In this document: positions 1 through 6,042 of the stretch, piece after piece
Position numbering within the stretch: the stretch's first letter is position 1
Layout: the number at the start of each line of letters is the position of its first letter
DNA from: an uncultured Methylococcaceae bacterium
Lineage (GTDB): Bacteria; Pseudomonadota; Gammaproteobacteria; Methylococcales; Methylococcaceae
Reading direction: 5' to 3'
Length of the DNA stretch: 32,514 nucleotides
Assembly: GCA_903911305.1 (NCBI GenBank)
Contig: CAIWDB010000117.1
Location: 1 to 32,514 of the forward strand
The notes under the pieces: generated by a model
What the model was told of the DNA's origin: nothing
Databases searched by the model: none
Seen by the model: only the letters and a program-made list of their open reading frames with translations
Translations under genes and position numbers: made by a program

Positions 1-424
1 GACCCGCCAACAGAAGAAACCTTGTCACATTTTTAGGTTCATTCAAGAGAGAGGGGAAACCTGCCCACCGCCGAATCAAAGAGGCTACAATACCAGACTG
101 TAACAACACACCGACAACAATGCCAGCCGGAAGCATTATCTCCGTCCATGTCATGGAGCCATTCAATATAATTTGGGCGTTGGCAAAATAGGCACCCAGC
201 GCTATCCCTAGCAAGGACTTCTTACCCCAAATCAAAGCCGCACCCAACGCGACACCCGCTGGCGGCCAGACTGCGGACCCATATACAGGTGGAGCACTGA
301 GCAAATGCCCAAGCGAAGCTGACAACCAATACCCCAAGGCGACGAGAAGGATTGCGCCTAATAATTTGAGTGATTTAGGCATACCTATTTTCATTGGATT
401 TTTAGGGTGGTTCGATAAATCCAT
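1..424 (-). CDS. MASE1-domain membrane sensor protein (N-terminal part, cut by window edge)
   Basis: Reading leftward from ATG 424 (further in-frame ATGs at 394 and 382), the minus strand stays open to the edge of the window. The visible protein is hydrophobic. It has a first membrane segment (LLGAILLVALGYWLSASLG), then the motif VYGSAVWPPAGVALGAAL, then a short helix containing GAYFAN and another membrane segment. The WPPAG followed by GIALGAYFAN pattern is typical of MASE1, an integral membrane sensory domain usually found at the N terminus of histidine kinases or diguanylate cyclases. The output domain lies outside the window, so the type of signalling protein cannot be stated. No strong ribosome binding site decides between the three starts. 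The gene diverges from the gene cluster to its right. Confidence 0.7.
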   Translation of the reverse strand, partial: MDLSNHPKNPMKIGMPKSLKLLGAILLVALGYWLSASLGHLLSAPPVYGSAVWPPAGVALGAALIWGKKSLLGIALGAYFANAQIILNGSMTWTEIMLPAGIVVGVLLQSGIVASLIRRWAGFPSLLNEPKNVTRFLLLAG

Positions 425-459
425 AATTCAGTTGAGGTATGAAGTTTTATGCCTAAAAA

Positions 460-477
460 AGTGTATGATTTTACACT
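460..477. promoter_or_regulatory. Short inverted repeat in the divergent intergenic region, possible operator
   Basis: AGTGTA and TACACT flank a 6-nt AT-rich centre, forming a perfect 6-bp dyad. It lies about 36 bp upstream of the MASE1 gene start and also upstream of the divergent plus-strand cluster. The position fits a regulator binding site or part of a promoter, but the sequence alone does not identify a regulator. Confidence 0.3.
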
Positions 478-546
478 AACCAATTCACTCTGACCCTTAT
501 GAAAGGCGCGATTTGCAATTTATAGCAGCACATTTTAAGGTAATCA

Positions 547-594
547 TTGATGTTACGCAGCGGCCTAGGATTGGAGCGTCCGTGCGTAACATCA
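547..594. mobile_element. Short MITE-like palindromic element (deleted copy)
   Basis: The ends are perfect 12-bp inverted repeats: TGATGTTACGCA at 548-559 and TGCGTAACATCA at 583-594. The element is flanked by an exact 8-bp direct repeat, GGTAATCA, at 539-546 and 595-602, which looks like a target-site duplication. Positions 548-580 match the reverse complement of the longer element at 16355-16451 in 31 of 33 bases. This copy then lacks the inner hairpin arm, so it looks like an internal deletion derivative. It sits about 40 bp upstream of the gamma-glutamylcyclotransferase-like gene and could fold as a hairpin in that gene's leader. Confidence 0.7.
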
Positions 595-636
595 GGTAAT
601 CACTTTAATTCATCGCCTACTGCCAAGACTTCAACC

Positions 637-1035
637 ATGATCAATTTTTTCGCATACGGCACATTGCAATTACCCGAAGTCATGTTAGCCGTGACTGAAC
701 GGGCGTACAGCCCCGAAAAAGCCCGCTTGGACAATTTCGCCCGCTTTCGCTTGCGAGGCAAAAGTTTCCCAGGAATACGCCCTAAACTTGGCGCATCGGT
801 AGATGGGATTCTGTATAGGGCAATCGACACCCACACTTTACAGCAATTGGATGCCTTCGAAGATGTCTTTTATCATCGGATATCAGTTAAAGTAATCTCT
901 TCCACCGGCATTAAACTGGAAGCGGAAACCTATGTCATCAATGAGGACAGCCATAACCTGTTGCTACCGGAGGTGTGGGACTTGGAAGACTTTAGACACA
1001 ATCACTTGCAATCATTTCTGCTTCGCCACGAGTAA
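637..1035 (+). CDS. Gamma-glutamylcyclotransferase-like (AIG2/GGCT fold) protein
   Basis: This is a 132-residue protein starting MINFFAYGTLQLPEVM. The YGTL substrate-binding loop at residues 7-10 and a central acidic FEDVFYHR segment (Glu75 is the expected catalytic acid) are the hallmarks of the GGCT/AIG2 superfamily. Known members release 5-oxoproline from gamma-glutamyl compounds or act on related gamma-glutamylamines. The true substrate cannot be read from the sequence. I start it at ATG 637 because the family begins directly with the FAYGTL strand; an upstream extension would be translated from the MITE-like element. Only 4 nt separate its stop from the next gene, so the two are probably co-transcribed. 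Confidence 0.75.
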   Translation: MINFFAYGTLQLPEVMLAVTERAYSPEKARLDNFARFRLRGKSFPGIRPKLGASVDGILYRAIDTHTLQQLDAFEDVFYHRISVKVISSTGIKLEAETYVINEDSHNLLLPEVWDLEDFRHNHLQSFLLRHE

Positions 1036-1039
1036 GCTT

Positions 1040-1831
1040 ATGAAGAGATACCTGACAGCCATCATAACGGTTTGGCCTTTAGCGCTGACAGTCGGCATTT
1101 TAACCGGATTGTTTGTGCTGCGGCCTATCAATGACTTCGTTGCCTTTCATGAGCATGAAGTCAATGCCGAATCATGGACAAGCTATGTGTTGGGGGAACT
1201 GACTGGCAGTCTCCAAGGTAAAAAGCCGTCCAAAACCGCCTTTTATGCCGTGGCCGGCGGCATCCTAGGTCTATTTTTCGCAGCATTTTATATCGGTATC
1301 CATGACCGCAACCGTCGCATCGGGCAACTGACCGCCGAATTGGAAAAGGATATCGAAGCCCTCATCGCCCAAGGCGAAAGCAGTGTGCTGGAATTCAAAT
1401 CGTCTTTGCGCTGGGACTACCGCGAAAACCGGGTCAATCGGTCTTTGGAAATGCCGGTTTTAAAAACTTTGGCAGGGTTTTTAAATGCGGGCGGCGGAAG
1501 CTTACTCATCGGCGTGGATGACAGCGGGTCCATCCTTGGGCTGGAACATGATTATCAAACCCTTAAAAAACCAAACCGCGATGGTTTTGAACAATCCATC
1601 TATGGCGCGGTTGCCACCAAGTTCGGTGGCGATATCGCCCCTTATGTCCAAATTGTGTTCCACCAAGTTGCCGCCCGTGAAATCTGCCGACTCATTGCCT
1701 CCCCTGCTCCTCGCCCAGTCTATCTCGACCAAGACGGCTTGCCAAAGCTTTTTCTTCGCTCTGGGGCAACCACTCGGGAGATGAATGTACGCGAAGGGAT
1801 CGAGTGGATAGCCGCGCGGTGGAAGAAATAA
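1040..1831 (+). CDS. Membrane-anchored AlbA_2 (Schlafen-type ATP-binding) domain protein
   Basis: A 263-residue protein. An N-terminal membrane helix (about residues 5-27) and a second one (about 68-87) frame a short loop, so the C-terminal part should face the cytoplasm. A charged linker (92-110) leads to a domain with EFKSSLRWD (118-126), LKTLAGFLNAGGGSLLIGVDD (131-151) and a C-terminal LFLRSGATTREM segment. These match the AlbA_2 / Schlafen AlbA_2 family, earlier called AAA_4. Members are found in transcription-regulator-like and defence-related proteins, but the biochemical role here is unknown. ATG 1040 follows the upstream stop by 4 nt; a longer reading starting inside the upstream gene is less likely. 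Confidence 0.75.
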   Translation: MKRYLTAIITVWPLALTVGILTGLFVLRPINDFVAFHEHEVNAESWTSYVLGELTGSLQGKKPSKTAFYAVAGGILGLFFAAFYIGIHDRNRRIGQLTAELEKDIEALIAQGESSVLEFKSSLRWDYRENRVNRSLEMPVLKTLAGFLNAGGGSLLIGVDDSGSILGLEHDYQTLKKPNRDGFEQSIYGAVATKFGGDIAPYVQIVFHQVAAREICRLIASPAPRPVYLDQDGLPKLFLRSGATTREMNVREGIEWIAARWKK

Positions 1832-1919
1832 CTTTCATGCCGATTGCTTCCATTGCCGAAATTCAGTATTGAATATGCTACGATTGGCAAAAAAGGCGCA
1901 ATCACGCGAAAGGGCTAAA

Positions 1920-2981
1920 ATGAAACGAATCATCTACATTAGTACAGTTAACCGGCATTTAAGCGAGGAAGAGATCGAAAGCATCGGTCAAATCTCGGCT
2001 CGCAATAACTCAGGGGTGGGCATCACTGGAGTGCTTATCTCGGTGCATGACTACTTTTTCCAAGTGCTGGAAGGCGACGAAGATGCCATAGCCCAAGTGA
2101 TTGAACGCATCCGGCGCGATCCCCGGCACAAAGACATGCACATTTTGAAAGCGGAGACTGAAATCACCGAACGACATTTTCCCAAATGGTCGATGCGGAC
2201 CATCCGCTTAGCCGGGTCCGGGGACATAATCTTGCAAGCCATCCGCGACATGCTGCAAAACATTGCCCAATCCCACCGTGTCATTGAGCGTTACACCCAA
2301 CCCAGCGTACTTAAATTCCTCACCGAGGGCGTCAACCCGCTGACCGTGCTGCCTCGAAAAACCGACAAGATCGTATTGTTTTGCGACATGGTTGGTTTTT
2401 CCTATTTATCCGATATGTTCCCGGTGGAACAAGTCGCCGAAGTCGTCAATGCATTCTTGGAAGTCTGCTCGACGACCATTGCCGACCATGGTGGCGTGGT
2501 GGCGAAATATGTAGGCGATTGCACCATCGCCTATTTTGAACAAGGCCAATCAGACAGCGCCATTTCCGCTTGTTTGGATGTGCTGCGCCGAGTCGGCGAA
2601 ATGCGAGGAAATAACCATGATTGCCATCTGATGAAATTCCTGTATTGTGGGCTTGGGGTCGCTGCCGGCACAGTGATCGAAGGCAACTTCGGCTCTTCTG
2701 TGAAAATGGATTACACTGTGCTAGGCGGTACGGTGAACATGGCCGCAAGACTGGAAGCCTTGACCCGCCAAATCGCCAAACCCTTGGCAATGAGCGAATC
2801 CGTGATGCAAGGCGCCCAAGAAAACTGGGCATTTGTCCATGTTGGCGATTTTCAACTGAAAGGCGCGGGGAAATCCTGTCCTGTCTACAGCTTAAATGAC
2901 CCTTTGATGGATGATTTCAAGGACCATAGCCATTTGATTGAGGACATGCGACAAGCCTGTGGAAATCAAGTGCATGAATAG
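1920..2981 (+). CDS. BLUF-domain photoactivated adenylyl cyclase (bPAC-like)
   Basis: A 353-residue protein with an N-terminal BLUF flavin photoreceptor (about 1-95) and a C-terminal class III nucleotidyl cyclase domain (about 148-330). BLUF residues expected for the blue-light switch are present: Tyr6, Asn30, Gln48 in FFQVLEG, and Trp90/Met92 in FPKWSMRTI. The cyclase has metal-binding Asp156 (LFCDMVGFS) and Asp200 (YVGDC). Lys196, Asp264 and Thr266 are the residues expected for adenine recognition, and Asn273 and Arg277 lie in VNMAARLEALTR. From memory, length and order run almost residue for residue with the Beggiatoa enzyme bPAC (350 aa), so the predicted reaction is light-stimulated ATP to cAMP. 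ATG 1920 has an AAAGGG ribosome site 7 nt upstream and places the BLUF strand at the N terminus, so I reject the longer start. A Gly replaces the usual Asp in the LGDxVN motif (LGGTVN). Confidence 0.93.
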   Translation: MKRIIYISTVNRHLSEEEIESIGQISARNNSGVGITGVLISVHDYFFQVLEGDEDAIAQVIERIRRDPRHKDMHILKAETEITERHFPKWSMRTIRLAGSGDIILQAIRDMLQNIAQSHRVIERYTQPSVLKFLTEGVNPLTVLPRKTDKIVLFCDMVGFSYLSDMFPVEQVAEVVNAFLEVCSTTIADHGGVVAKYVGDCTIAYFEQGQSDSAISACLDVLRRVGEMRGNNHDCHLMKFLYCGLGVAAGTVIEGNFGSSVKMDYTVLGGTVNMAARLEALTRQIAKPLAMSESVMQGAQENWAFVHVGDFQLKGAGKSCPVYSLNDPLMDDFKDHSHLIEDMRQACGNQVHE

Positions 2982-3016
2982 AACGATTAATCCAAATTTT
3001 TTAGTGTAATAATTTT

Positions 3017-3613
3017 GTGGAACGGACATCTGAAATTGAGAGAGGCTTTACCTTGCCCTTGCAAAACGGCGAACCAGTTGATTTCCGACCGGTAAGGCCG
3101 GATGACCGGCAAATCATACAAGAGGGATTTTCTGCTTTGTCCGTCAAATCACGCTATTTCCGCTTCTTTACGCCGCTAGGCAAGCTATCCGGTGAACTTT
3201 TGCGTTATTTGACCGAGGTGGACCAAACAAGCCATGTCGCTTGGATTGCCCTAGCCCATGATGTGCCAGAGCATCCCGGCCTAGGCATCGCCCGCTTCAT
3301 CCGCCTAAAAGACCAGCCCGATATGGCCGAGTTTGCGGTCGTGGTGATTGACCGTTATCACCAAAAGGGATTGGGGACTTTCCTGACGGCAATCCTATAT
3401 CGTTTGGCGAGTATAAAACAAATTAAGACATTACGGGGTTATGTCCTGCCCGAAAACGATGTCATGAGTCATTGGTTGGGCAGACTAGGCGCGGCTGGAG
3501 AATATGACAATGGAACCTATCGGATGGATTTAACTGTTGATGGCGATTTCTCGGGTTTGCCGGATAATGAGACGGGGTGGAAGTTTCGGGAGTGTTTGAA
3601 CAGACTTGGATGA
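3017..3613 (+). CDS. GNAT family N-acetyltransferase
   Basis: About 198 residues from GTG 3017. FRPVRPDDRQIIQEGFSAL followed by SRYFRFF is the start seen in GNAT domains of the Pat/protein-acetyltransferase type. EFAVVVIDRYHQKGLGTFL carries the Q-x-x-G-x-G/A-type acetyl-CoA pyrophosphate loop (HQKGLG). A C-terminal GYVLPENDVMSHWLGRLG helix completes the fold. The acceptor is unknown. cAMP-linked protein acetyltransferases exist, and the neighbour is an adenylyl cyclase, but no cNMP-binding domain is present here, so a link is only a guess. The start is uncertain: TTG near 3053 has a better GAGAGAGG ribosome site than the GTG. Confidence 0.8.
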   Translation: MERTSEIERGFTLPLQNGEPVDFRPVRPDDRQIIQEGFSALSVKSRYFRFFTPLGKLSGELLRYLTEVDQTSHVAWIALAHDVPEHPGLGIARFIRLKDQPDMAEFAVVVIDRYHQKGLGTFLTAILYRLASIKQIKTLRGYVLPENDVMSHWLGRLGAAGEYDNGTYRMDLTVDGDFSGLPDNETGWKFRECLNRLG

Positions 3614-3637
3614 GGGGTTTGAGCGGGGCAATCAATT

Positions 3638-3643
3638 TATAAT
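3638..3643 (+). promoter_or_regulatory. Candidate -10 element of the brnTA promoter
   Basis: A perfect TATAAT lies 39 nt upstream of the brnT start in an AT-rich gap after the GNAT gene. No convincing -35 box sits at the standard spacing, so it may be a weak or regulated promoter, as expected for a self-repressed toxin-antitoxin operon. Confidence 0.35.
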
Positions 3644-3682
3644 TTGCTTGCTTTTCTTTGAATTCGAAACGAAAATCTTGTC

Positions 3683-3955
3683 ATGATTACTTGGAACGAA
3701 GCGAAGCGGCTTTGCAACTTGAAAGACCATGGGCTGGATTTCATCGGTTGCGAGGCTGTATTCGACGGACCAGTGGTTGCTTGGGATGATGACCGTGAGT
3801 CTTATGGCGAGCTGAGAATAAACTTGCTCGGTTTTCTCAACGGCATTGTCATTCATATGACTTATACTGAGCGCGGCAATGATGTTCATGTCATAAGTCT
3901 GCGCAAGGCCGAAAAACATGAAATCAGACGCTATGCCAAAGGGCTTTCCCGTTAG
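3683..3955 (+). CDS. brnT: BrnT family type II toxin (ribonuclease)
   Basis: A 90-residue protein with the BrnT signature: WNEAKRLCNLKDHGLDFIGC at the N terminus (family pattern W-D-x-x-K-x-x-x-N-x-x-K-H-G-V-x-F), a central VVAWDDDRESYGE, and a C-terminal VHVISLRKAEKHEIRRYAKG. Characterised BrnT proteins have a RelE-like ribonuclease fold, block translation when freed and are neutralised by BrnA. The gene comes first and the antitoxin second, the usual order for this family. The reading frames overlap by 38 nt, giving tight translational coupling. All expected segments are present, so it looks intact. Confidence 0.9.
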   Translation: MITWNEAKRLCNLKDHGLDFIGCEAVFDGPVVAWDDDRESYGELRINLLGFLNGIVIHMTYTERGNDVHVISLRKAEKHEIRRYAKGLSR

Positions 3956-4271
3956 CCCGGAAGAGTGGGATAAGTTGGTCGCCGAAGCCCCCGGCGAAGA
4001 TCAGCCAGCTTCGCCCAAGAAAGAAGAAACGTTTTGGCATAACGCAGTAGTGATAAATGAAGGCGGATATAGCGCTGTCAGGGCGGCATTGACCGAAAAA
4101 CGCCCGTTGCGAGAAACGCAAGATTCCACAAAGAGTATACCAGTGACTATCCACTTTGATGCCGATGTGCTTGCCGCATTAAAAGCTAGTGGAAAAGGCT
4201 GGCAAACGCGGGTAAATGCCTTGGTTCGTGCGTGGTTGGAAAGTGAGCGGATGACGAGGCCGGGTGCTTAA
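3918..4271 (+). CDS. brnA: BrnA family antitoxin
   Basis: A 117-residue protein that overlaps the 3' end of brnT. The C-terminal part, with TIHFDADVLAALKASGKGW then QTRVNALVRAWLES, is the BrnA ribbon-helix-helix-like DNA-binding and dimerisation domain. The N-terminal half is charged and probably disordered, as expected of the toxin-wrapping region. BrnA binds BrnT and represses the shared promoter. The N terminus is longer than a minimal BrnA. An internal start at the second Met (MPKGFPVSPEEW) would shorten it by five residues and is equally possible. Confidence 0.88.
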   Translation: MKSDAMPKGFPVSPEEWDKLVAEAPGEDQPASPKKEETFWHNAVVINEGGYSAVRAALTEKRPLRETQDSTKSIPVTIHFDADVLAALKASGKGWQTRVNALVRAWLESERMTRPGA

Positions 4272-4298
4272 CTGCTACAACTTCTCGTTGCCTCACAA

Positions 4299-4337
4299 TA
4301 AATACCGACTCGGTTTTGAAAACCGAGTCGGTATTTA
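4299..4337. terminator. Bidirectional hairpin terminator between convergent genes
   Basis: A perfect inverted repeat of about 19 bp per arm around the single base 4318: TAAATACCGACTCGGTTTT on the left and its exact complement on the right. It lies between the brnA stop and the stop of the oppositely oriented PEP-CTERM gene. The A/T-rich arm bases give a U-run on both transcripts, so it can end transcription in both directions. Confidence 0.85.
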
Positions 4338-4362
4338 ATTATCAGCAAACTGGCTAGAACAA

Positions 4363-4396
4363 GCCCGTTCGTTCCCTGAGCGAAGCCGAAGGGCGT
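4363..4396. repeat. REP-like intergenic palindromic repeat
   Basis: GCCCGTTCGTTCCCTGAGCG runs into AAGCCGAAGGGCG, an imperfect palindrome of the CCCTGAGCGAAGxCGAAGGG type that is scattered through many proteobacterial intergenic regions. It lies between the terminator and the end of the PEP-CTERM gene and has no coding potential. Confidence 0.55.
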
Positions 4397-4411
4397 TTCC
4401 GGCCTACAAAG

Positions 4412-5152
4412 CTAATCCGCAGATTTAGAACGCTTGCGGGCAAACCCCATCAGCAACGAACCGATGGCGAATAGCCCTAAGCTGGAAGGCTCAGGTACAT
4501 TATTCGTCGTTAAGGCAGTTGCGGAAAGAAAGCGAGCGGGTAGATTGGCTCCGGTGATGGCACCCAGACTAGTCAAACCGCCAGTGGCAGTATTGACCGA
4601 ATAAAGATGCATATCTGCACCAATGCCATATAACGCATTCTGCACATCAAAAAGCGGCATTGCTGTATAGTGGCTATCCCAGCTACCTATCCCCGTACCG
4701 ACACCCGTTAATGTATTGATTGAAAACAACTGCGGATTTCCCCACCATGAAGAGTCGTAAAGTATTCCATTACTAAAAGCCAAAACGCCAGATATATTAC
4801 TAGATTGAGTTCCTATATTCCCAATATTTGTATATGCAGCCGTTGCCAGATTGAGAGTGCCTAAACGGTTAGCGCTACCGTCACCACCATTATTCGCATA
4901 GAGTATGCCGGTCGCATCAAAAGCTACGCCAGAAATTTTGAACCCGGTGGAACCGATGGATGTCAGGTTGCCGTTTGTGGCAACAGTATACAAAGTAGAG
5001 GAGGCATTAATTTCTCTAGTCGCGTAAAGCTGTCCATTGTAGTTTGCCAAACCGCCCAACCTTTGTCCGTTATTGGCATTGATTTGGGTGTAAGCCCTAG
5101 TCTGAAGATCAAGCGTACCAAACTCATTAACATTGCCTGCCACATACACCAT
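4412..5152 (-). CDS. PEP-CTERM sorted surface protein (in-frame part; signal peptide out of frame upstream)
   Basis: The longest frame with a start encodes 246 residues. The C terminus is a textbook PEP-CTERM sorting signal: VPEPSSLGLFAIGSLLMGFA, then the basic tail RKRSKSAD. This motif is recognised by the exosortase/EpsH system, which anchors or exports proteins that often take part in exopolysaccharide or biofilm matrix. The body is a repetitive beta-rich region of about five blades (for example FGTLDLQTRAYTQI, RLGTLNLATAAYTNIG, LYSVNTATGGLTSLG), suggesting a propeller-like fold. No signal peptide follows ATG 5152, although PEP-CTERM proteins need one. The missing signal peptide is encoded just upstream, out of register by one CT repeat unit (see 5153-5240). 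ATG 5152 is therefore probably not the native start. Confidence 0.85.
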   Translation of the reverse strand: MVYVAGNVNEFGTLDLQTRAYTQINANNGQRLGGLANYNGQLYATREINASSTLYTVATNGNLTSIGSTGFKISGVAFDATGILYANNGGDGSANRLGTLNLATAAYTNIGNIGTQSSNISGVLAFSNGILYDSSWWGNPQLFSINTLTGVGTGIGSWDSHYTAMPLFDVQNALYGIGADMHLYSVNTATGGLTSLGAITGANLPARFLSATALTTNNVPEPSSLGLFAIGSLLMGFARKRSKSAD

Positions 5153-5240
5153 AGTTCCAGCTTCTGATAGTTCACTCGCTAGTAGAGTGTATAAAGCGAG
5201 TGTTAGAGAGAGAGAGAGAGAGAGGCTTTTTGGTTTTCAT
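5153..5240 (-). other. Out-of-frame signal-peptide leader of the PEP-CTERM gene (phase-variation candidate)
   Basis: ATG 5240 begins MKTKKPLSLSLS and then, with 10 CT units, runs into NTRFIHSTSE and a stop. If the tract had 11 or 8 units, the frame would join the PEP-CTERM body, giving MKTKKPLSLSLSLTLALYTL then LASELSEAGTMVYVAG. That is a basic n-region, a hydrophobic core and a polar c-region, a clear Sec signal peptide. The distance from 5240 to the in-frame ATG 5152 is 88 nt, one more than a multiple of three. There is no stop between the tract and 5152 in the body's frame, but also no start codon. A GTGGAAA ribosome site lies 5-11 nt upstream of ATG 5240. Confidence 0.8.
5205..5224. repeat. 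(AG)10 / (CT)10 dinucleotide microsatellite inside a coding sequence
   Basis: Ten uninterrupted AG units on the plus strand, read as (CT)10 by the minus-strand PEP-CTERM gene, encode alternating Leu-Ser in the signal-peptide core. Such tracts change length by slipped-strand mispairing. Any gain or loss not divisible by three units switches the downstream frame. Confidence 0.95.
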
Positions 5241-6042
5241 CGATTTTCCACGGGGGTTAAAAAACAGGGGGTTTCCCACTCTCCATTTGAGAAACCGCTT
5301 AGGAAGCGTCAATGCACGAGTGGGGTGGGGCCATCATAAGCCGCTGTTGGGCTATTGATTTTTTCCACATCTTTTTTACGTCAAAAACCAAACCGAGTCA
5401 ACCCTATCAGCCATTCTCCAGCAATTCTGTCTGAGGCAAAACGAAGCAATACGTTACTCCGGTATAAACTGCCGGAAACTAGGCTCCATGGTCGGTTTGG
5501 TTTCGGGCATCCCCCGGCACTCCTCCCTGCCAGGGCATAGGTATCTACACAAGTCCCTCTCCCCACCGGGGAGAGGGATTTAGGGAGAGGGGTGAATTGC
5601 CAGAAAGTTCGATAAAGCATAGGGTTGCCGTTTTATCGCCCTCTCCCCCGACCCCTCTCCCGCAAGCGGGAGAGGGGAGTAAAATCAATGCCTTGTGAGT
5701 TCCTATGCCCCGTTGGGGGGAGGGAACTGTAGAGCTTAATTTAACAGCGTTGCCCTGCGAGGGGAGGGGAGCAAAAACAATGGCTTGTAAGATATGTGCA
5801 TACACTAGCTGCCAGGGCAGGCTGTGCAATCTGGATAGCGGCGATCCATGCCGGTATGACGCTGCTTTTTTAACTCTTGCAGAAGAATATTGCCAACTGA
5901 TGTTAGACACGGACGAAACCGTTGCTTGTTTTCTAATCAAACGGGAGCGTCAACGCTTGCCATCCTGGACGATGGATTTTGGCATCCATGCCAAAATGAC
6001 GTTTCTACAACATGCACTTAGTTCACACTGGGAATTGCTGGC
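5241..6042. other. About 800-bp intergenic region rich in palindromic repeats, no convincing gene
   Basis: The left part (5241-5530) shows nothing recognisable. The middle holds CCCTCTCCC-type palindromes (5534-5711). A third partial copy of the CTTGT...AGATA...GCCAGGG border lies at about 5780-5822. Two copies of a GCATCCATGCC-like motif followed by ATGACG occur at 5845-5864 and 5981-6001. A plus-strand frame opens at 5780, contains several Cys and runs into the 3' end of the Nudix gene. It has no ribosome site and no known domain, so I do not call it. Confidence 0.5.
5534..5711. repeat. Composite CCCTCTCCC palindromic repeat unit with inverted borders
   Basis: The borders are an imperfect inverted repeat: GGCATAGGTATCTACACAAG at 5534-5553 against CTTGTGAGTTCCTATGCCC at 5692-5710. 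Inside are a perfect 11-bp hairpin (5554-5578, loop ACC), a 7-bp CGATAAA/TTTATCG hairpin (5610-5638) and a perfect 12-bp hairpin with a 2-nt loop (5652-5677). GGGAGAGGG/CCCTCTCCC palindromes of this type are common dispersed intergenic repeats in proteobacteria. Confidence 0.65.

Noticed and set aside
932-1039. Longer start for the AlbA_2 protein inside the upstream gene
   Set aside because: Would overlap the GGCT-like gene by over 100 nt; ATG 1040 lies 4 nt after its stop and gives a clean membrane helix.
1869-1919. N-terminal extension of the BLUF cyclase (start at 1869)
   Set aside because: The BLUF strand begins at MKRIIYIS, as in bPAC, and only ATG 1920 has a good ribosome site.
4412-5240. 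Simple pseudogene explanation for the PEP-CTERM frame break
   Set aside because: The break falls exactly on a pure ten-unit dinucleotide tract, and the rest of the gene, including the C-terminal sorting signal, is intact; random decay is less likely, though not excluded.
5554-5677. Repeated CCCTCTCCC blocks that might suggest a CRISPR array
   Set aside because: They are palindromic and not evenly spaced, with no constant repeat-spacer length; they fit dispersed intergenic palindromes.
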